From Blautia wexlerae (GTDB lineage Bacteria; Bacillota; Clostridia; Lachnospirales; Lachnospiraceae): 64,000 nt of DNA. The notes under the pieces were generated by a model that was given only the letters and a program-made list of their open reading frames with translations, was not told the DNA's origin and did no database searches. Both the position numbers and the translations under genes were made by a program. The stretch spans positions 296,605 to 360,604 of the forward strand of contig NZ_JAAIMY010000001.1 of assembly GCF_013300825.1 (NCBI RefSeq), given 5' to 3'. Positions 51,676 through 60,992 of this stretch are shown here, piece by piece (positions within the stretch are counted from its first letter, which is position 1; each line of letters begins with the position of its first letter).

Positions 51676-52569
51676 GTGGCAAATCCAAAAAAAGGTACCA
51701 GTCAGGCGCGGAATGAATTCATCTGGGGATGGGCGTTCATTCTTCCTACAATGCTTGGTCTGATCATCTTAAATATCTATCCGATTTTTAAGACCATTTA
51801 TGAGAGCTTTTTCAAGACCGGAGATTTCGGTAAGGGAAATATCTTCATTGGTTTAGACAACTACGTAAAGCTGTTCCACGATGCGGAAGTATGGCAGGCA
51901 TTATTAAATACATTTAAATATGCCATTGTGGAAGTTCCGTTTTCCATTGCCATTGCACTTGTACTGGCAGTTTTATTAAACCGTAAAATGAAAGGCCGTG
52001 CTGTTTACAGAACTATTTTCTTCCTGCCTATGGTTGCTGCTCCGGCTGCGATCGCCATGGTATGGAGATGGCTGTTTAACTCAGAGTTTGGTCTTCTCAA
52101 TCACATTTTTCATACAAAGATTAACTGGATTTCTGATCCGAAGATTGCAGTCTATGCGATCGCAGTGATCGGTGTATGGTCCATCATTGGCTACAATATG
52201 GTACTTTTCCTGTCAGGTCTGCAGGAAATCCCAAGAGATTATTATGAAGCAGCAAGCATTGACGGAGCAACCGGAATCAAACAGTTCTTCCACATTACAA
52301 TCCCGTTGCTTTCACCGACCATCTTCTTTGTAATGGTTACCCGTGTCATCGGTGCCATGCAGGTATTCGACCTGATCTTCATGGTTATGGACAGAAACAG
52401 TCCTGCACTTTACAAAACACAGTCACTTGTTTACCTGTTCTACCAGAATTCCTTTGTACAGAATAACAAAGGTTATGGTTCAACAATCGTCGTACTTCTT
52501 CTGGTTGTAATTATGATCATGACAGTATTCCAGAATATTGCGCAGAAGAAGTGGGTTCACTATAATTAA
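51676..52569 (+). CDS. Sugar ABC transporter permease (MsmF/MalF type)
   Basis: Six-helix membrane subunit with N-terminal FIWGWAFILPTMLGLIILNIYPI and the cytoplasmic EAA loop (EIPRDYYEAASIDGATGIKQF). Start GTG 51676 has AAGGAG 8 nt upstream. 297 aa. No ATPase is encoded in this operon; such importers normally share an MsmX-type ATPase encoded elsewhere. Confidence 0.92.
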   Translation: MANPKKGTSQARNEFIWGWAFILPTMLGLIILNIYPIFKTIYESFFKTGDFGKGNIFIGLDNYVKLFHDAEVWQALLNTFKYAIVEVPFSIAIALVLAVLLNRKMKGRAVYRTIFFLPMVAAPAAIAMVWRWLFNSEFGLLNHIFHTKINWISDPKIAVYAIAVIGVWSIIGYNMVLFLSGLQEIPRDYYEAASIDGATGIKQFFHITIPLLSPTIFFVMVTRVIGAMQVFDLIFMVMDRNSPALYKTQSLVYLFYQNSFVQNNKGYGSTIVVLLLVVIMIMTVFQNIAQKKWVHYN

Positions 52570-52581
52570 GGAGGGATAATT

Positions 52582-53406
52582 ATGTCAGCAAGAGATAAAG
52601 CAAACAGAGTTCTGATCCATGTTATCCTGATATTGGTATCTATTACCATGCTGGTTCCTTTCTTATGGATGATCCTGACAGCTTTCAAAACTATGACAGA
52701 GGCAACCTCTGTCAACCCATTCGTAATCCTCCCGTCTACATGGAGATGGGACAGTTTTAGAGAAGTAAGCGCAAATATGGATTTCTTACATCTGTATATC
52801 AATACCTTACTTCTGATCCTGGGTCGTGTTGTATGTGCGGTTCTGACAGCAACACTGGCAGGCTATGCATTTGGACGTCTGAACTTCAGGGGGAAAAACC
52901 TGATGTTCTCACTGGTTCTTTTCCAGATGATGGTTCCTGGACAGATCTTCATTATCCCACAGTACTTAATGGTAAGTAAAATGGGAATGCTCAATACCAT
53001 TTTTGCCCTGGTATTTCCCGGTATTGTTACTGCATTTGGTACATTTCTCCTCAAACAGGCTTATATGGGACTTCCAAAAGATCTGGAAGAGGCAGCACGT
53101 CTTGACGGATGTAACATCGGTCAGACCTTCCTGTTCATCATGGCTCCTCTGACACGTTCTTCCATGGTGGCACTGGGAATCTTCACAGCAGTATTTGCAT
53201 ATAAAGACCTGATGTGGCCTCTGATCTGTAACAAGGATGTAATGCCTCTGTCAGCAGCACTTGCAAAAATGCAGGGACAGTACACCAACAATTATCCGCA
53301 GCTGATGGCAGCATCTCTGCTTGCATGTATCCCGATGATCGTACTGTATCTGATCTTCCAGAAGCAGTTCATCGAAGGTATTGCAACATCCGGTGGTAAG
53401 CTGTAA
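52582..53406 (+). CDS. Sugar ABC transporter permease (MsmG/MalG type)
   Basis: Second membrane subunit, 274 aa, six helices; EAA loop LPKDLEEAARLDGCNIGQTF and ending in ISTG-like GIATSGGKL, usual for MalG types. AAGGAGG lies upstream, 12 bp after the first permease. Pairs with it and the receptor. Confidence 0.92.
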   Translation: MSARDKANRVLIHVILILVSITMLVPFLWMILTAFKTMTEATSVNPFVILPSTWRWDSFREVSANMDFLHLYINTLLLILGRVVCAVLTATLAGYAFGRLNFRGKNLMFSLVLFQMMVPGQIFIIPQYLMVSKMGMLNTIFALVFPGIVTAFGTFLLKQAYMGLPKDLEEAARLDGCNIGQTFLFIMAPLTRSSMVALGIFTAVFAYKDLMWPLICNKDVMPLSAALAKMQGQYTNNYPQLMAASLLACIPMIVLYLIFQKQFIEGIATSGGKL

Positions 53407-53466
53407 AATAAATATTAAGTAAAAGTTCAGGTGTTCAGACAGAGTTTTCTCTTGATCTGAGCAGCA

Positions 53467-53613
53467 CAGGCAGGCTTTGTTATAAAATCAGACCAGAGAT
53501 TGCAGCAGGGCTTGCCTGAAACTGGATTTGATAATATTTAGAGTGTGTTTGAAAAATGCTTTCCTCAAGATGCGCGTCACAATTTGCGGGAATGGTTTTT
53601 TTAACATGCTCTA
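53467..53613 (+). other. Non-coding gap with imperfect inverted repeats
   Basis: The 271-bp gap before the second yesL has no plausible gene. It holds CAGGCAGGC/GCTTGCCTG (53467-53475 with 53510-53518) and a weaker pair of arms around 53539-53563 and 53589-53613, with no clear promoter or terminator. Confidence 0.35.
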
Positions 53614-53677
53614 GAGAAAGAAAACTGAATATAAAATAAAAAAAGATAAATGACAGGAAAGGAAGAGGTAGATAGAA

Positions 53678-54343
53678 ATGAAACCAGGAAGTCTTTTTGA
53701 CAGAATATTTGGATTTTTAGGTCAGTTGATCGCATTAAATTTGCTGTGGATCGTGTGCTCTCTTCCAGTTATCACAGCAGGGGCATCCACCACTGCATTA
53801 TTTTACTGTACATTGAAGCTCCATAAAGATGGAGATATCAGAGTACTTCATGATTTTTTTAAGAGTTTTAAGCAGAATTTCAGGCAGTCCACACTGATCT
53901 GGATTCTGATGGCTGCAGCAGGAATATTTATTTATATGGAAAAAGAAGCTCTGGCAACAATGCCGGGATCCATGTCACAGATTTTTAATTATGTGATCTT
54001 TGCGGTATATATTCCTCTGGTGGCAGTTGCACTGTATGTATTTCCAACAGTTGCAGCATTTGAAAATAAAACAATGACTTTGATCACAAACGCATTTTAT
54101 TTTGCGGTTAAACATATAGGCTATGCTTTAGCTGTGGCAGTGATCACAATCCTGCCAATGACAATGACACTTGTAGATGCAAAACTTTTCCCGGTATATC
54201 TGTTGATCTGGCTGATGTTTGGATTCTCCCTGACTGCCTATGCAGATTCCTGGTTTATGTGGAAACTGTTCAAGCCTTACTTCAAAGAGGAGGAAGAGGA
54301 ACATCACTACGTGGCCACAGAACCTGATCAGTATGTGTTTTAA
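53678..54343 (+). CDS. YesL-like DUF624 membrane protein (second copy)
   Basis: 221-aa protein with about five membrane helices, start LFDRIFGFLGQLIALNLLWIVCSLP and the family FFKSFKQNFRQST. A paralogue of the protein at 28.3-29.0 kb. Acidic, His-containing tail. Located between the sugar permease and the second alpha-galactosidase; GGAAGAGG precedes the ATG. Function unknown, but genomic association with sugar importers is a family trait. Confidence 0.85.
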   Translation: MKPGSLFDRIFGFLGQLIALNLLWIVCSLPVITAGASTTALFYCTLKLHKDGDIRVLHDFFKSFKQNFRQSTLIWILMAAAGIFIYMEKEALATMPGSMSQIFNYVIFAVYIPLVAVALYVFPTVAAFENKTMTLITNAFYFAVKHIGYALAVAVITILPMTMTLVDAKLFPVYLLIWLMFGFSLTAYADSWFMWKLFKPYFKEEEEEHHYVATEPDQYVF

Positions 54344-54399
54344 AAAATAGATAGAACATCTATAAAATAGAAAGAACAAAGAAATGAGAGGTACAGAGT

Positions 54400-56601
54400 A
54401 TGGAATGGATCAAATATCACGAGGCAGAGAAAGTATTCGACCTGAGAACAGAGCACAGCACTTATCAGATGCAGGTAAGAGAGTATGATACTCTGGTTCA
54501 TCTGTATTATGGAAGTCCGGTAGGCGATGCACTGATCACAGACAGGATCGTATGTGTGGACAGAGGATTTTCAGGAAATCCTTATGAGGCAGAAAATGAC
54601 AGAACATTTTCATTAGATACCCTGCCACAGGAATATACTGCATATGGAAATGGTGATTATCGTATCAATGGCCTGGAGACAGAGCAGGCAGACGGCAGTG
54701 ATACTGCAAATCTGAAATTTGAGTCCTATGAGATTACAAAAGGAAAGTACAGCCTGAAAGGGCTTCCTGCAATGTTTGCAAAGGAAGATGAGGCAGAGAC
54801 ACTGGAAATTGTTTTGACAGACCGTGTCAGCGGACTGAAAGCACATCTTCTCTATGGTGTATTTCCTCATCTTGATGTGATCACCAGAGCGGTACGCCTG
54901 GAAAATACAGGTACAGCACCGGTTACAGTAAAAAAAGCAATGTCTATGGAAATGGACTATGAATACAGAGAACTGGATGCAGTCCATTTCTATGGCAGGC
55001 ACATTATGGAACGCCAGATGGAGAGAACTCACCTTGGTCATGGCAACTGGTCTGTGGGAAGTATCCGCGGAACTTCCAGCCACCATCACAATCCATTTGT
55101 AATCCTCTGTGATAGAAATACAGAGGAAACTTATGGAGACTGCTATGGATATGCACTTGCATACAGTGGAAACTTCTTATTTGAAACAGAGGTGGACCAG
55201 GTAGGACATACCCGTGTGGCAATGGGAATCCATCCTTATCATTTCTCCTGGACATTGGAACAGGGAGAGAGTTTTGAGACACCGGAAGTGATCATGGCAT
55301 ACTCAGCAGAAGGCTTCGGAAAGCTTTCCAGGATCTATCATGATGCATACAGAAGCAATCTGATCCGTAGCAAATATGTAGAGCAGCCAAGACCGATCCT
55401 GGTAAATAACTGGGAAGCAACTTATTTTGATTTTGACGCAGATAAGATTTACCACATTGCAGAAGAGGCAAAAAATATCGGACTGGATATGTTTGTTTTG
55501 GATGACGGATGGTTTGGAAAGAGAGACAATGACTGGTGTGCACTTGGTGATTGGGAAGTAAATGAAGAGAAGATTAAAGGCGGACTTCCCGCACTTGCAG
55601 AGAAGATTCATGGACTTGGACTGAAATTCGGTCTGTGGGTAGAGCCGGAGATGATCTCTGAGGACAGTGATCTGTACAGAGAACATCCGGACTGGGCACT
55701 GAAGATCCCGGGACGTGCCATGAACCGAAGCAGACATCAGTTAAATCTGGATATTACCAGAAAAGAAGTACGCGAACATATTATGAACCAGATTTTTAAG
55801 GTTCTGGATGCATGCAAGGCTGATTATGTGAAATGGGATATGAACCGAAGCGTAGATAACGTATTCTCAGCAGCTCTTCCAAGGGAACGTCAGGGAGAGG
55901 TTTACCACAGATATGTGCTGGCTGTCTATGAAATGATGGAAAGCCTGGTACAGAGATATCCGGATCTTCTGTTTGAGTCCTGCTCAGGCGGAGGCGGAAG
56001 ATTTGAGGCGGGAATGCTTTACTATTCTCCGCAGATCTGGTGCAGTGACAATACAGATGCTATTGACAGACTGAAAATCCAGTATGGTACCTCCTTCGGA
56101 TATCCCATAAGTGCAATGGGCGCACATGTCAGCGTATGCCCGAACCATCAGTCCGGAAGAACGACTCCTTTTGAGACAAGAGGAATTGTTGCATCCGCAG
56201 GTACCTTTGGCTATGAGCTGGATCTGATGAAGATGTCCGAAGAAGAGAAAAAGACAGCCAGAGAGCAGATTCTGAAGTATAAAGAAATGGAGCATCTGGT
56301 ACAGTCCGGAGACTACTATCGTCTGGTGAACCCATTCGAAAACAACAACCATGTACTCTGGCAGTTTGTATCCAAAGACAAAAAAGAAACAGTTGTGTGC
56401 GGAGTAAGACTCCACAGCGAAGCAAATCCTTATATTTATCTTTTCTACCCACAGGGGCTGGATGCTGATATGAAATACGAAGACACAGCAACAGGAAAAG
56501 TATATACAGGTGCAGCTCTTATGAAGGCAGGTCTGCCTCTGCCACTGACAACAGGAGATTACCAGCCAATCAGATTTACATTTAAGGCAGTCGAAAAATA
56601 A
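54400..56601 (+). CDS. Alpha-galactosidase, GH36 (second copy)
   Basis: 733-aa paralogue of the enzyme at 46.8 kb, in the same GH36 group, intracellular. The nucleophile D480 (KWDMNRS) is present, but the acid/base position in CSGGGGRFEAG is Glu where the first copy and most of the family have Asp. Other barrel motifs (VLDDGWFGKRDND, VEPEMISEDSDLY, WCSDNTDAIDRLKIQYG) are intact. ATG 54400 has GAGAGG-like spacing. Last gene of the galactoside block; both are probably active on alpha-galactosides, with different preferences. Confidence 0.92.
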   Translation: MEWIKYHEAEKVFDLRTEHSTYQMQVREYDTLVHLYYGSPVGDALITDRIVCVDRGFSGNPYEAENDRTFSLDTLPQEYTAYGNGDYRINGLETEQADGSDTANLKFESYEITKGKYSLKGLPAMFAKEDEAETLEIVLTDRVSGLKAHLLYGVFPHLDVITRAVRLENTGTAPVTVKKAMSMEMDYEYRELDAVHFYGRHIMERQMERTHLGHGNWSVGSIRGTSSHHHNPFVILCDRNTEETYGDCYGYALAYSGNFLFETEVDQVGHTRVAMGIHPYHFSWTLEQGESFETPEVIMAYSAEGFGKLSRIYHDAYRSNLIRSKYVEQPRPILVNNWEATYFDFDADKIYHIAEEAKNIGLDMFVLDDGWFGKRDNDWCALGDWEVNEEKIKGGLPALAEKIHGLGLKFGLWVEPEMISEDSDLYREHPDWALKIPGRAMNRSRHQLNLDITRKEVREHIMNQIFKVLDACKADYVKWDMNRSVDNVFSAALPRERQGEVYHRYVLAVYEMMESLVQRYPDLLFESCSGGGGRFEAGMLYYSPQIWCSDNTDAIDRLKIQYGTSFGYPISAMGAHVSVCPNHQSGRTTPFETRGIVASAGTFGYELDLMKMSEEEKKTAREQILKYKEMEHLVQSGDYYRLVNPFENNNHVLWQFVSKDKKETVVCGVRLHSEANPYIYLFYPQGLDADMKYEDTATGKVYTGAALMKAGLPLPLTTGDYQPIRFTFKAVEK

Positions 56602-56691
56602 TACAGCTATTATCGGTGTCAACACAGTCGATAAGGAATTGGCTCTGACAGCAGAGGAAAAAATAGCATAATCATTATTTTATATAACATA

Positions 56692-56737
56692 AAAAAGCAG
56701 CAGATTTTCCCAAATCAGGAAAAATCTGCTGCTTTTT
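56692..56737. terminator. Two-way terminator after the second alpha-galactosidase
   Basis: A 19-bp stem (56692-56710 with 56718-56737, one bulged A) with A and T runs at both ends; it sits between convergent genes. Confidence 0.88.
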
Positions 56738-56743
56738 GAAATA

Positions 56744-57361
56744 TTATTTTTTCTTTTTGGAATTATGCTCCGGTTCCGGATTCATCCCGTCGATTATATG
56801 CTCAATCATCATTTTCTTTACATAGACATCAAAGCTTAACAGGCAGATAAATGAAAATCTCTTCAAATTTGCCTGATCTTCTTCATCTGCGTCCCCGAAA
56901 GTATCCTGTGCTGTTTTGTATTTGCGCAGCAGGTCTTTTTTCAGGGATTCAATCTGTTCCTTTTCCATGCTGAAAACTTCATTATAAATATAAGTCATAT
57001 CTTTCTCAGTCATGGATTTAAAATATTTCTGCGTGATCGGTGTGAGCAGAGTCTGGATATCATTGATGGAAAGAATATTCTTGAAATAGTAAATAAAAAT
57101 CAGCATCAGCACATGTTCTTTGGAATAACGTTTCTTCTCAGGCGGGGGAAGGAGCTTATTCTTTGCATAATTGTTGATCATAGTCTTGGTGAGAATCTTG
57201 TCGTCTGCGTAACGTTTGGAAGAAACGAGCTGTTCTTCCATAAAGGTTGTCACCTGATCCATATATAAATCAATATTTGGGATGTCTTCCGGTTTAATAT
57301 AGTCAATCCTGGATACACTTTCCAGAATGCTGTTTATCATGTCTTTATCATCGATTGTCAT
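56744..57361 (-). CDS. DUF1836 domain protein
   Basis: 205-aa cytosolic protein of DUF1836, which is related to MerR/HTH-type DNA-binding proteins. The recognisable start is NIDLYMDQVTTFMEEQL followed by LTKTMINNYAKNKLLPPPEKKRYSKEHVLMLIFIYYFKN. Probable winged-helix-like regulator; target unknown. Lysine-rich end. GAGGTGAT is suitably placed ahead of the ATG. Monocistronic between a terminator and the pcrA upstream region. Confidence 0.85.
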   Translation of the reverse strand: MTIDDKDMINSILESVSRIDYIKPEDIPNIDLYMDQVTTFMEEQLVSSKRYADDKILTKTMINNYAKNKLLPPPEKKRYSKEHVLMLIFIYYFKNILSINDIQTLLTPITQKYFKSMTEKDMTYIYNEVFSMEKEQIESLKKDLLRKYKTAQDTFGDADEEDQANLKRFSFICLLSFDVYVKKMMIEHIIDGMNPEPEHNSKKKK

Positions 57362-57446
57362 CTTTTATCACCTCTGTTCCTTATTATATAGTTTTAAATA
57401 CTACTTGTAAATGTTTTTTTTACTCATTATAAAATTTATTATTCAG

Positions 57447-57487
57447 TGTAGAGCTGCATAGCGAAGCGGATGATTTTATCCGCTTGA
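57447..57487. repeat. Degenerate intergenic repeat, copy 2
   Basis: TGTAGAG ... ATGATTTTATC block that resembles 40690-40730 and, more weakly, 60039-60063. Common core GCRAAG-N-GNATGATTTTATC. Confidence 0.45.
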
Positions 57488-57502
57488 ATTTACAGGAATC
57501 AG

Positions 57503-57531
57503 TTGTAGGCGAACAGATTTTTGTGTATAAT
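57503..57531 (+). promoter_or_regulatory. Promoter for pcrA
   Basis: TTGTAG at 57503-57508, 17 bp, TATAAT at 57526-57531. It gives a leader of about 155 nt before pcrA. Confidence 0.65.
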
Positions 57532-57590
57532 CATAAAGATATATGCCTGTTCAGGCACAAAAAATATTTCGAGAGATGTAAACGATAACC

Positions 57591-57668
57591 GGTACATATT
57601 TTGAACCTGAAAGATTGTTGCAGGAATCAACTTGTTGATCAGCATGGTTGTTTGTAAAATAATGTACC
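57591..57668 (+). promoter_or_regulatory. Long-range helix in the pcrA leader
   Basis: GGTACAT-ATTTT (57591-57602) pairs with AAAAT-A-ATGTACC (57656-57668, one bulge), enclosing a perfect ATCAAC/GTTGAT hairpin (57626-57639), just ahead of the ribosome site. Confidence 0.4.
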
Positions 57669-57693
57669 GTACAGGAAGAAGACAGGAGAAAAT

Positions 57694-59928
57694 ATGAGCG
57701 ATATTTACAGTGCATTAAATCCTCAGCAGCAGGAAGCGGTTTACCATACAGAAGGTCCACTGCTGATCCTTGCGGGAGCGGGTTCGGGAAAGACAAGAGT
57801 ACTTACCCACCGCATTGCTTACCTGATAGATAAAAAGGGAATCAATCCCTGGAATATTCTGGCTATCACATTTACAAATAAAGCAGCCAGTGAAATGAGA
57901 GAACGTGTAGATAAAATTGTGGGATTTGGTTCCGAGAGCGTATGGGTTTCCACATTCCATTCCACCTGTGTGCGTATTCTGCGCCGTTATATTGACCGTC
58001 TTGGATATGATACCAGATTTGCTATTTACGACACAGAAGATCAGAAAACTCTGATGAAGGAAGTGTGCAGAAAACTGAATATTGACACCAAGAAAACAAA
58101 GGAACGTTCTCTTCTGGCACAGATTTCCCATGCAAAAGATGAACTGATCACACCGGATGAGATGGAACTGAATGCAGGTGGGGACTTTGTTAAAAAGAAG
58201 GTTGCTGAGGTATACCGGGAATATCAGGCAGCTTTGCGTAGAAATAATGCGCTGGATTTTGACGATCTGATCGTAAAGACCGTAGAGCTTTTTCAGAACT
58301 GCGGAGATGTTCTGGAAAACTATCAGGAACGTTTCAGATATATCATGGTGGATGAGTATCAGGATACCAATACTGCGCAGTTTAAGTTTATCAGCCTGTT
58401 GGCCTCTAAATATGAAAACCTTTGTGTAGTCGGTGATGATGACCAGTCTATCTATAAATTCCGCGGTGCAAATATTGGAAATATTCTTGGATTTGAGCAT
58501 GTTTTTCCAGATGCAAAAGTTATCCGTCTGGAACAGAATTACCGTTCCACAAAGAATATTCTGAATGCAGCCAATGCGGTGATCGCAAATAACACTTCAC
58601 GTAAATCAAAAACACTCTGGACTGAGAATTCGGAGGGGGAACGAATCCATTTCCGCCAGTTCATGAACGGATATGAGGAAGCAGAGTATGTGGTAGGCGA
58701 GATTTCCAGAGCTCACAGAGAGAATGGTGCGAAGTATAAAGACTGTGCAGTTCTGTACAGGACCAATGCACAGTCACGACTCTTTGAAGAGAAATGTCTT
58801 CTTGCGAATATCCCTTACAAGATTGTAGGCGGTGTGAATTTCTATGCGCGTAAAGAAATCAAAGACCTGTTATGTTATCTGAAGACAATTGACAATTCCA
58901 GAGATGATCTGGCAGTCCGCCGTATCATCAATGTACCGAAGCGTGGAATCGGAGCCACAACTCTTGGCAGAATACAGGATTATGCGGATAAAATGAGTGT
59001 GAGTTTCTATGATGCCTTGCGTGTGGCAGAGGAGGTCCCGTCTATTGGAAGAAGCCTTTCAAAGATAGATGGATTTGTAACCTTTATTCAGAGTTTAAAG
59101 AGTAAGGCAGAGTCTTACACAGTACGTGAACTTCTGGAAGAAGTGATTGAACTTACCGGATATGTGGCAGAGCTGCAGGCTGAAGATACAGATGAATCGA
59201 AGGCAAGAATCGAGAATATTGACGAACTTATTTCCAAGACAGAATCCTATCAGGAAGCAATGAAAGAACAGGGACAGACTGCCACACTTTCAGGTTTTCT
59301 CGAGGAGATTGCACTGATCGCAGACATTGACAGCGTGGATCCGGATCAGGATTATGTGCTTCTTATGACTTTACATAGTGCTAAAGGTCTGGAATTTCCG
59401 AGAGTATTTCTCGTAGGAATGGAAGATGGGATGTTTCCGTCTTATATGTCCATTATATCAGATGACAGATCTGATCTGGAAGAAGAGAGAAGACTCTGTT
59501 ATGTGGGCATCACAAGAGCCATGGAGGATCTGACGCTGACAAGTGCCAGACAGCGGATGCTCCGGGGAGAAGTACAGTATAATAAAGTATCCAGATTTGT
59601 ACGCGAAATTCCGCGGGAGCTTGTGGATCTGGGACAGGAAGCTCAGGAAAAGAAGAAAAAGATTGAAGAGATGATCCAGGCAGACAGAAACCTTGCAAAA
59701 ATGAAAATGGTTTTTGAGACAAAAACATTCAAGCCCAGAGAATTTAAGGTGACAAAGGCTGATGCACTGGATTACGAAGTGGGAGACACCGTCCGCCACA
59801 TTAAATTTGGTGTAGGAATTGTCAAAGACATTGTAGACGGCGGAAGAGATTATGAAGTCACTGTTGATTTTGACAAAGTGGGAATAAAGAAAATGTTCGC
59901 AGGATTTGCAAAGCTGAAAAAAATATAG
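57694..59928 (+). CDS. pcrA: ATP-dependent DNA helicase PcrA/UvrD
   Basis: 744-aa superfamily 1A 3'-5' helicase for repair and replication-fork maintenance. Motif I GAGSGKT at residues 28-34, then QYRSTKNI-type motifs, DEYQDTN, GDDDQSIYKFRGA, TLHSAKGLEFPRVF and YVGITRA in order. The C-terminal tail (TKADALDYEVGDTVRHIKFGVG) is the tudor-like domain that binds RNA polymerase in PcrA. AGGAG lies upstream of the ATG. Confidence 0.96.
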   Translation: MSDIYSALNPQQQEAVYHTEGPLLILAGAGSGKTRVLTHRIAYLIDKKGINPWNILAITFTNKAASEMRERVDKIVGFGSESVWVSTFHSTCVRILRRYIDRLGYDTRFAIYDTEDQKTLMKEVCRKLNIDTKKTKERSLLAQISHAKDELITPDEMELNAGGDFVKKKVAEVYREYQAALRRNNALDFDDLIVKTVELFQNCGDVLENYQERFRYIMVDEYQDTNTAQFKFISLLASKYENLCVVGDDDQSIYKFRGANIGNILGFEHVFPDAKVIRLEQNYRSTKNILNAANAVIANNTSRKSKTLWTENSEGERIHFRQFMNGYEEAEYVVGEISRAHRENGAKYKDCAVLYRTNAQSRLFEEKCLLANIPYKIVGGVNFYARKEIKDLLCYLKTIDNSRDDLAVRRIINVPKRGIGATTLGRIQDYADKMSVSFYDALRVAEEVPSIGRSLSKIDGFVTFIQSLKSKAESYTVRELLEEVIELTGYVAELQAEDTDESKARIENIDELISKTESYQEAMKEQGQTATLSGFLEEIALIADIDSVDPDQDYVLLMTLHSAKGLEFPRVFLVGMEDGMFPSYMSIISDDRSDLEEERRLCYVGITRAMEDLTLTSARQRMLRGEVQYNKVSRFVREIPRELVDLGQEAQEKKKKIEEMIQADRNLAKMKMVFETKTFKPREFKVTKADALDYEVGDTVRHIKFGVGIVKDIVDGGRDYEVTVDFDKVGIKKMFAGFAKLKKI

Positions 59929-59991
59929 TAATTTCAGAATCAGGATGATGCGGGCAAGTAACGCCTGCCATCTGTTAGCCGGGCGATTGGG

Positions 59992-60013
59992 GCAGGTGAC
60001 TTAAGTCACCTGC
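59992..60013. repeat. Perfect 22-bp palindrome
   Basis: GCAGGTGACTT followed directly by AAGTCACCTGC in the pcrA to HAD gap (59929-60061). No T run, so not a plain terminator. A similar hairpin occurs as the YerC-like terminator at 41247-41267. Confidence 0.6.
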
Positions 60014-60061
60014 GGAGGCTGCGAAAAGCAATAAGCAGTAAGGCGAACGATTTTATCCGCT

Positions 60062-60745
60062 TTATATATGAGACAGGAGTTCAGGAAGTTTCATAAGACT
60101 GTCAAATTCATGATCAGGGATGATTTCTGAAGTTTTCTCATGGTTGGGATTAAACCAGATCGTGCGGATTCCGGCATTGATGCCGCCCTGGATATCAGAG
60201 GTCAGACTGTCCCCGATGATTACTGCTGTTTCCTTATGGAAATCAGGGATTCTGGAGAAGCAGCAGTCAAAGTATTCCCTGCCCGGCTTATTGTATCCCA
60301 GTTCTTCGGAGATAAAAATATCCTCAAAGTAACGGGAAATTCCGGAACTTTTAAGCCGTCCCTTCTGGACACTTAAGGTACCGTTTGTAACCAGATACAT
60401 CCGGTATTGGCCGTAAAGAGTTTCGAGCAATTCTTCTGCACCATCTATGAAATAGTGCCCCTGGGCCAGAAGAGTTTCATAGGTATGTGCAGCTTCTTTT
60501 GCAGGTACATCCACATTCAGCTCTGCAAAAAGAAGCCGGAATCTCCGAAGCTTTACCTGGTCTCTGGTGATTTTGCCCTGTTCAAGAAGCTTCCACTGGG
60601 CGAGGTTGAGCTCACTGTAACGCTTCAGAACTGAAGGCTCGGGAGCAATGTGAAAACTTTCCAGAGTTTTTGCGATAGCTGCTCTTTCTGCCTGATTAAA
60701 ATCAAGTAATGTATTATCAAGATCAAAAAAAAGTGTTTCTACCAT
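60062..60745 (-). CDS. HAD-family hydrolase, YjjG/YfnB type
   Basis: 227-aa cytosolic phosphatase. The start is MVETLFFDLDNTLLDF with catalytic D8 and D10, followed by a helical cap, VTNGTLSVQKGRL, NKPGREYFDCCF and IIGDSLTSDIQGG. It resembles the pyrimidine nucleotidase YjjG/YfnB group. I begin at ATG 60745; a longer frame to 60802 would run into a mobile-element fragment and carries no ribosome site. Confidence 0.88.
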   Translation of the reverse strand: MVETLFFDLDNTLLDFNQAERAAIAKTLESFHIAPEPSVLKRYSELNLAQWKLLEQGKITRDQVKLRRFRLLFAELNVDVPAKEAAHTYETLLAQGHYFIDGAEELLETLYGQYRMYLVTNGTLSVQKGRLKSSGISRYFEDIFISEELGYNKPGREYFDCCFSRIPDFHKETAVIIGDSLTSDIQGGINAGIRTIWFNPNHEKTSEIIPDHEFDSLMKLPELLSHI

Positions 60746-60781
60746 AAGTATTTTATCCTCTCTTATCAGATCGTTGCTGTC

Positions 60782-60832
60782 GGCATATTCATGCCAAAAC
60801 ACCTCGCGGGATAGTGGTGTGTGAACAGTAAC
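60782..60832 (-). mobile_element. Truncated copy of the 143-bp MITE-like element
   Basis: 51 bp identical, in inverse orientation, to 62957-63007, beginning with the 12-bp terminal repeat (minus-strand GTTACTGTTCAC) and ending in the ATATGCC of its first hairpin, where the match stops. Confidence 0.85.
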
Positions 60833-60992
60833 CCCCTGATATCATTATAATAAAGAAATTAACAAAAGTATAGAATAAATGCAGATATCTTATGGTAAAA
60901 TTACAGAAAAAGTGTTATAATAATTTTATTAAACAGCAGACGGCAGAAGTGTTAAGTGTCAGCTGATGAATTATTGAGAGGATGGTGCGATT

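Noticed and set aside
60746..60802. 19-residue N-terminal extension of the HAD protein
   Set aside because: It is partly encoded by the mobile-element fragment, and the HAD motif begins right after ATG 60745.
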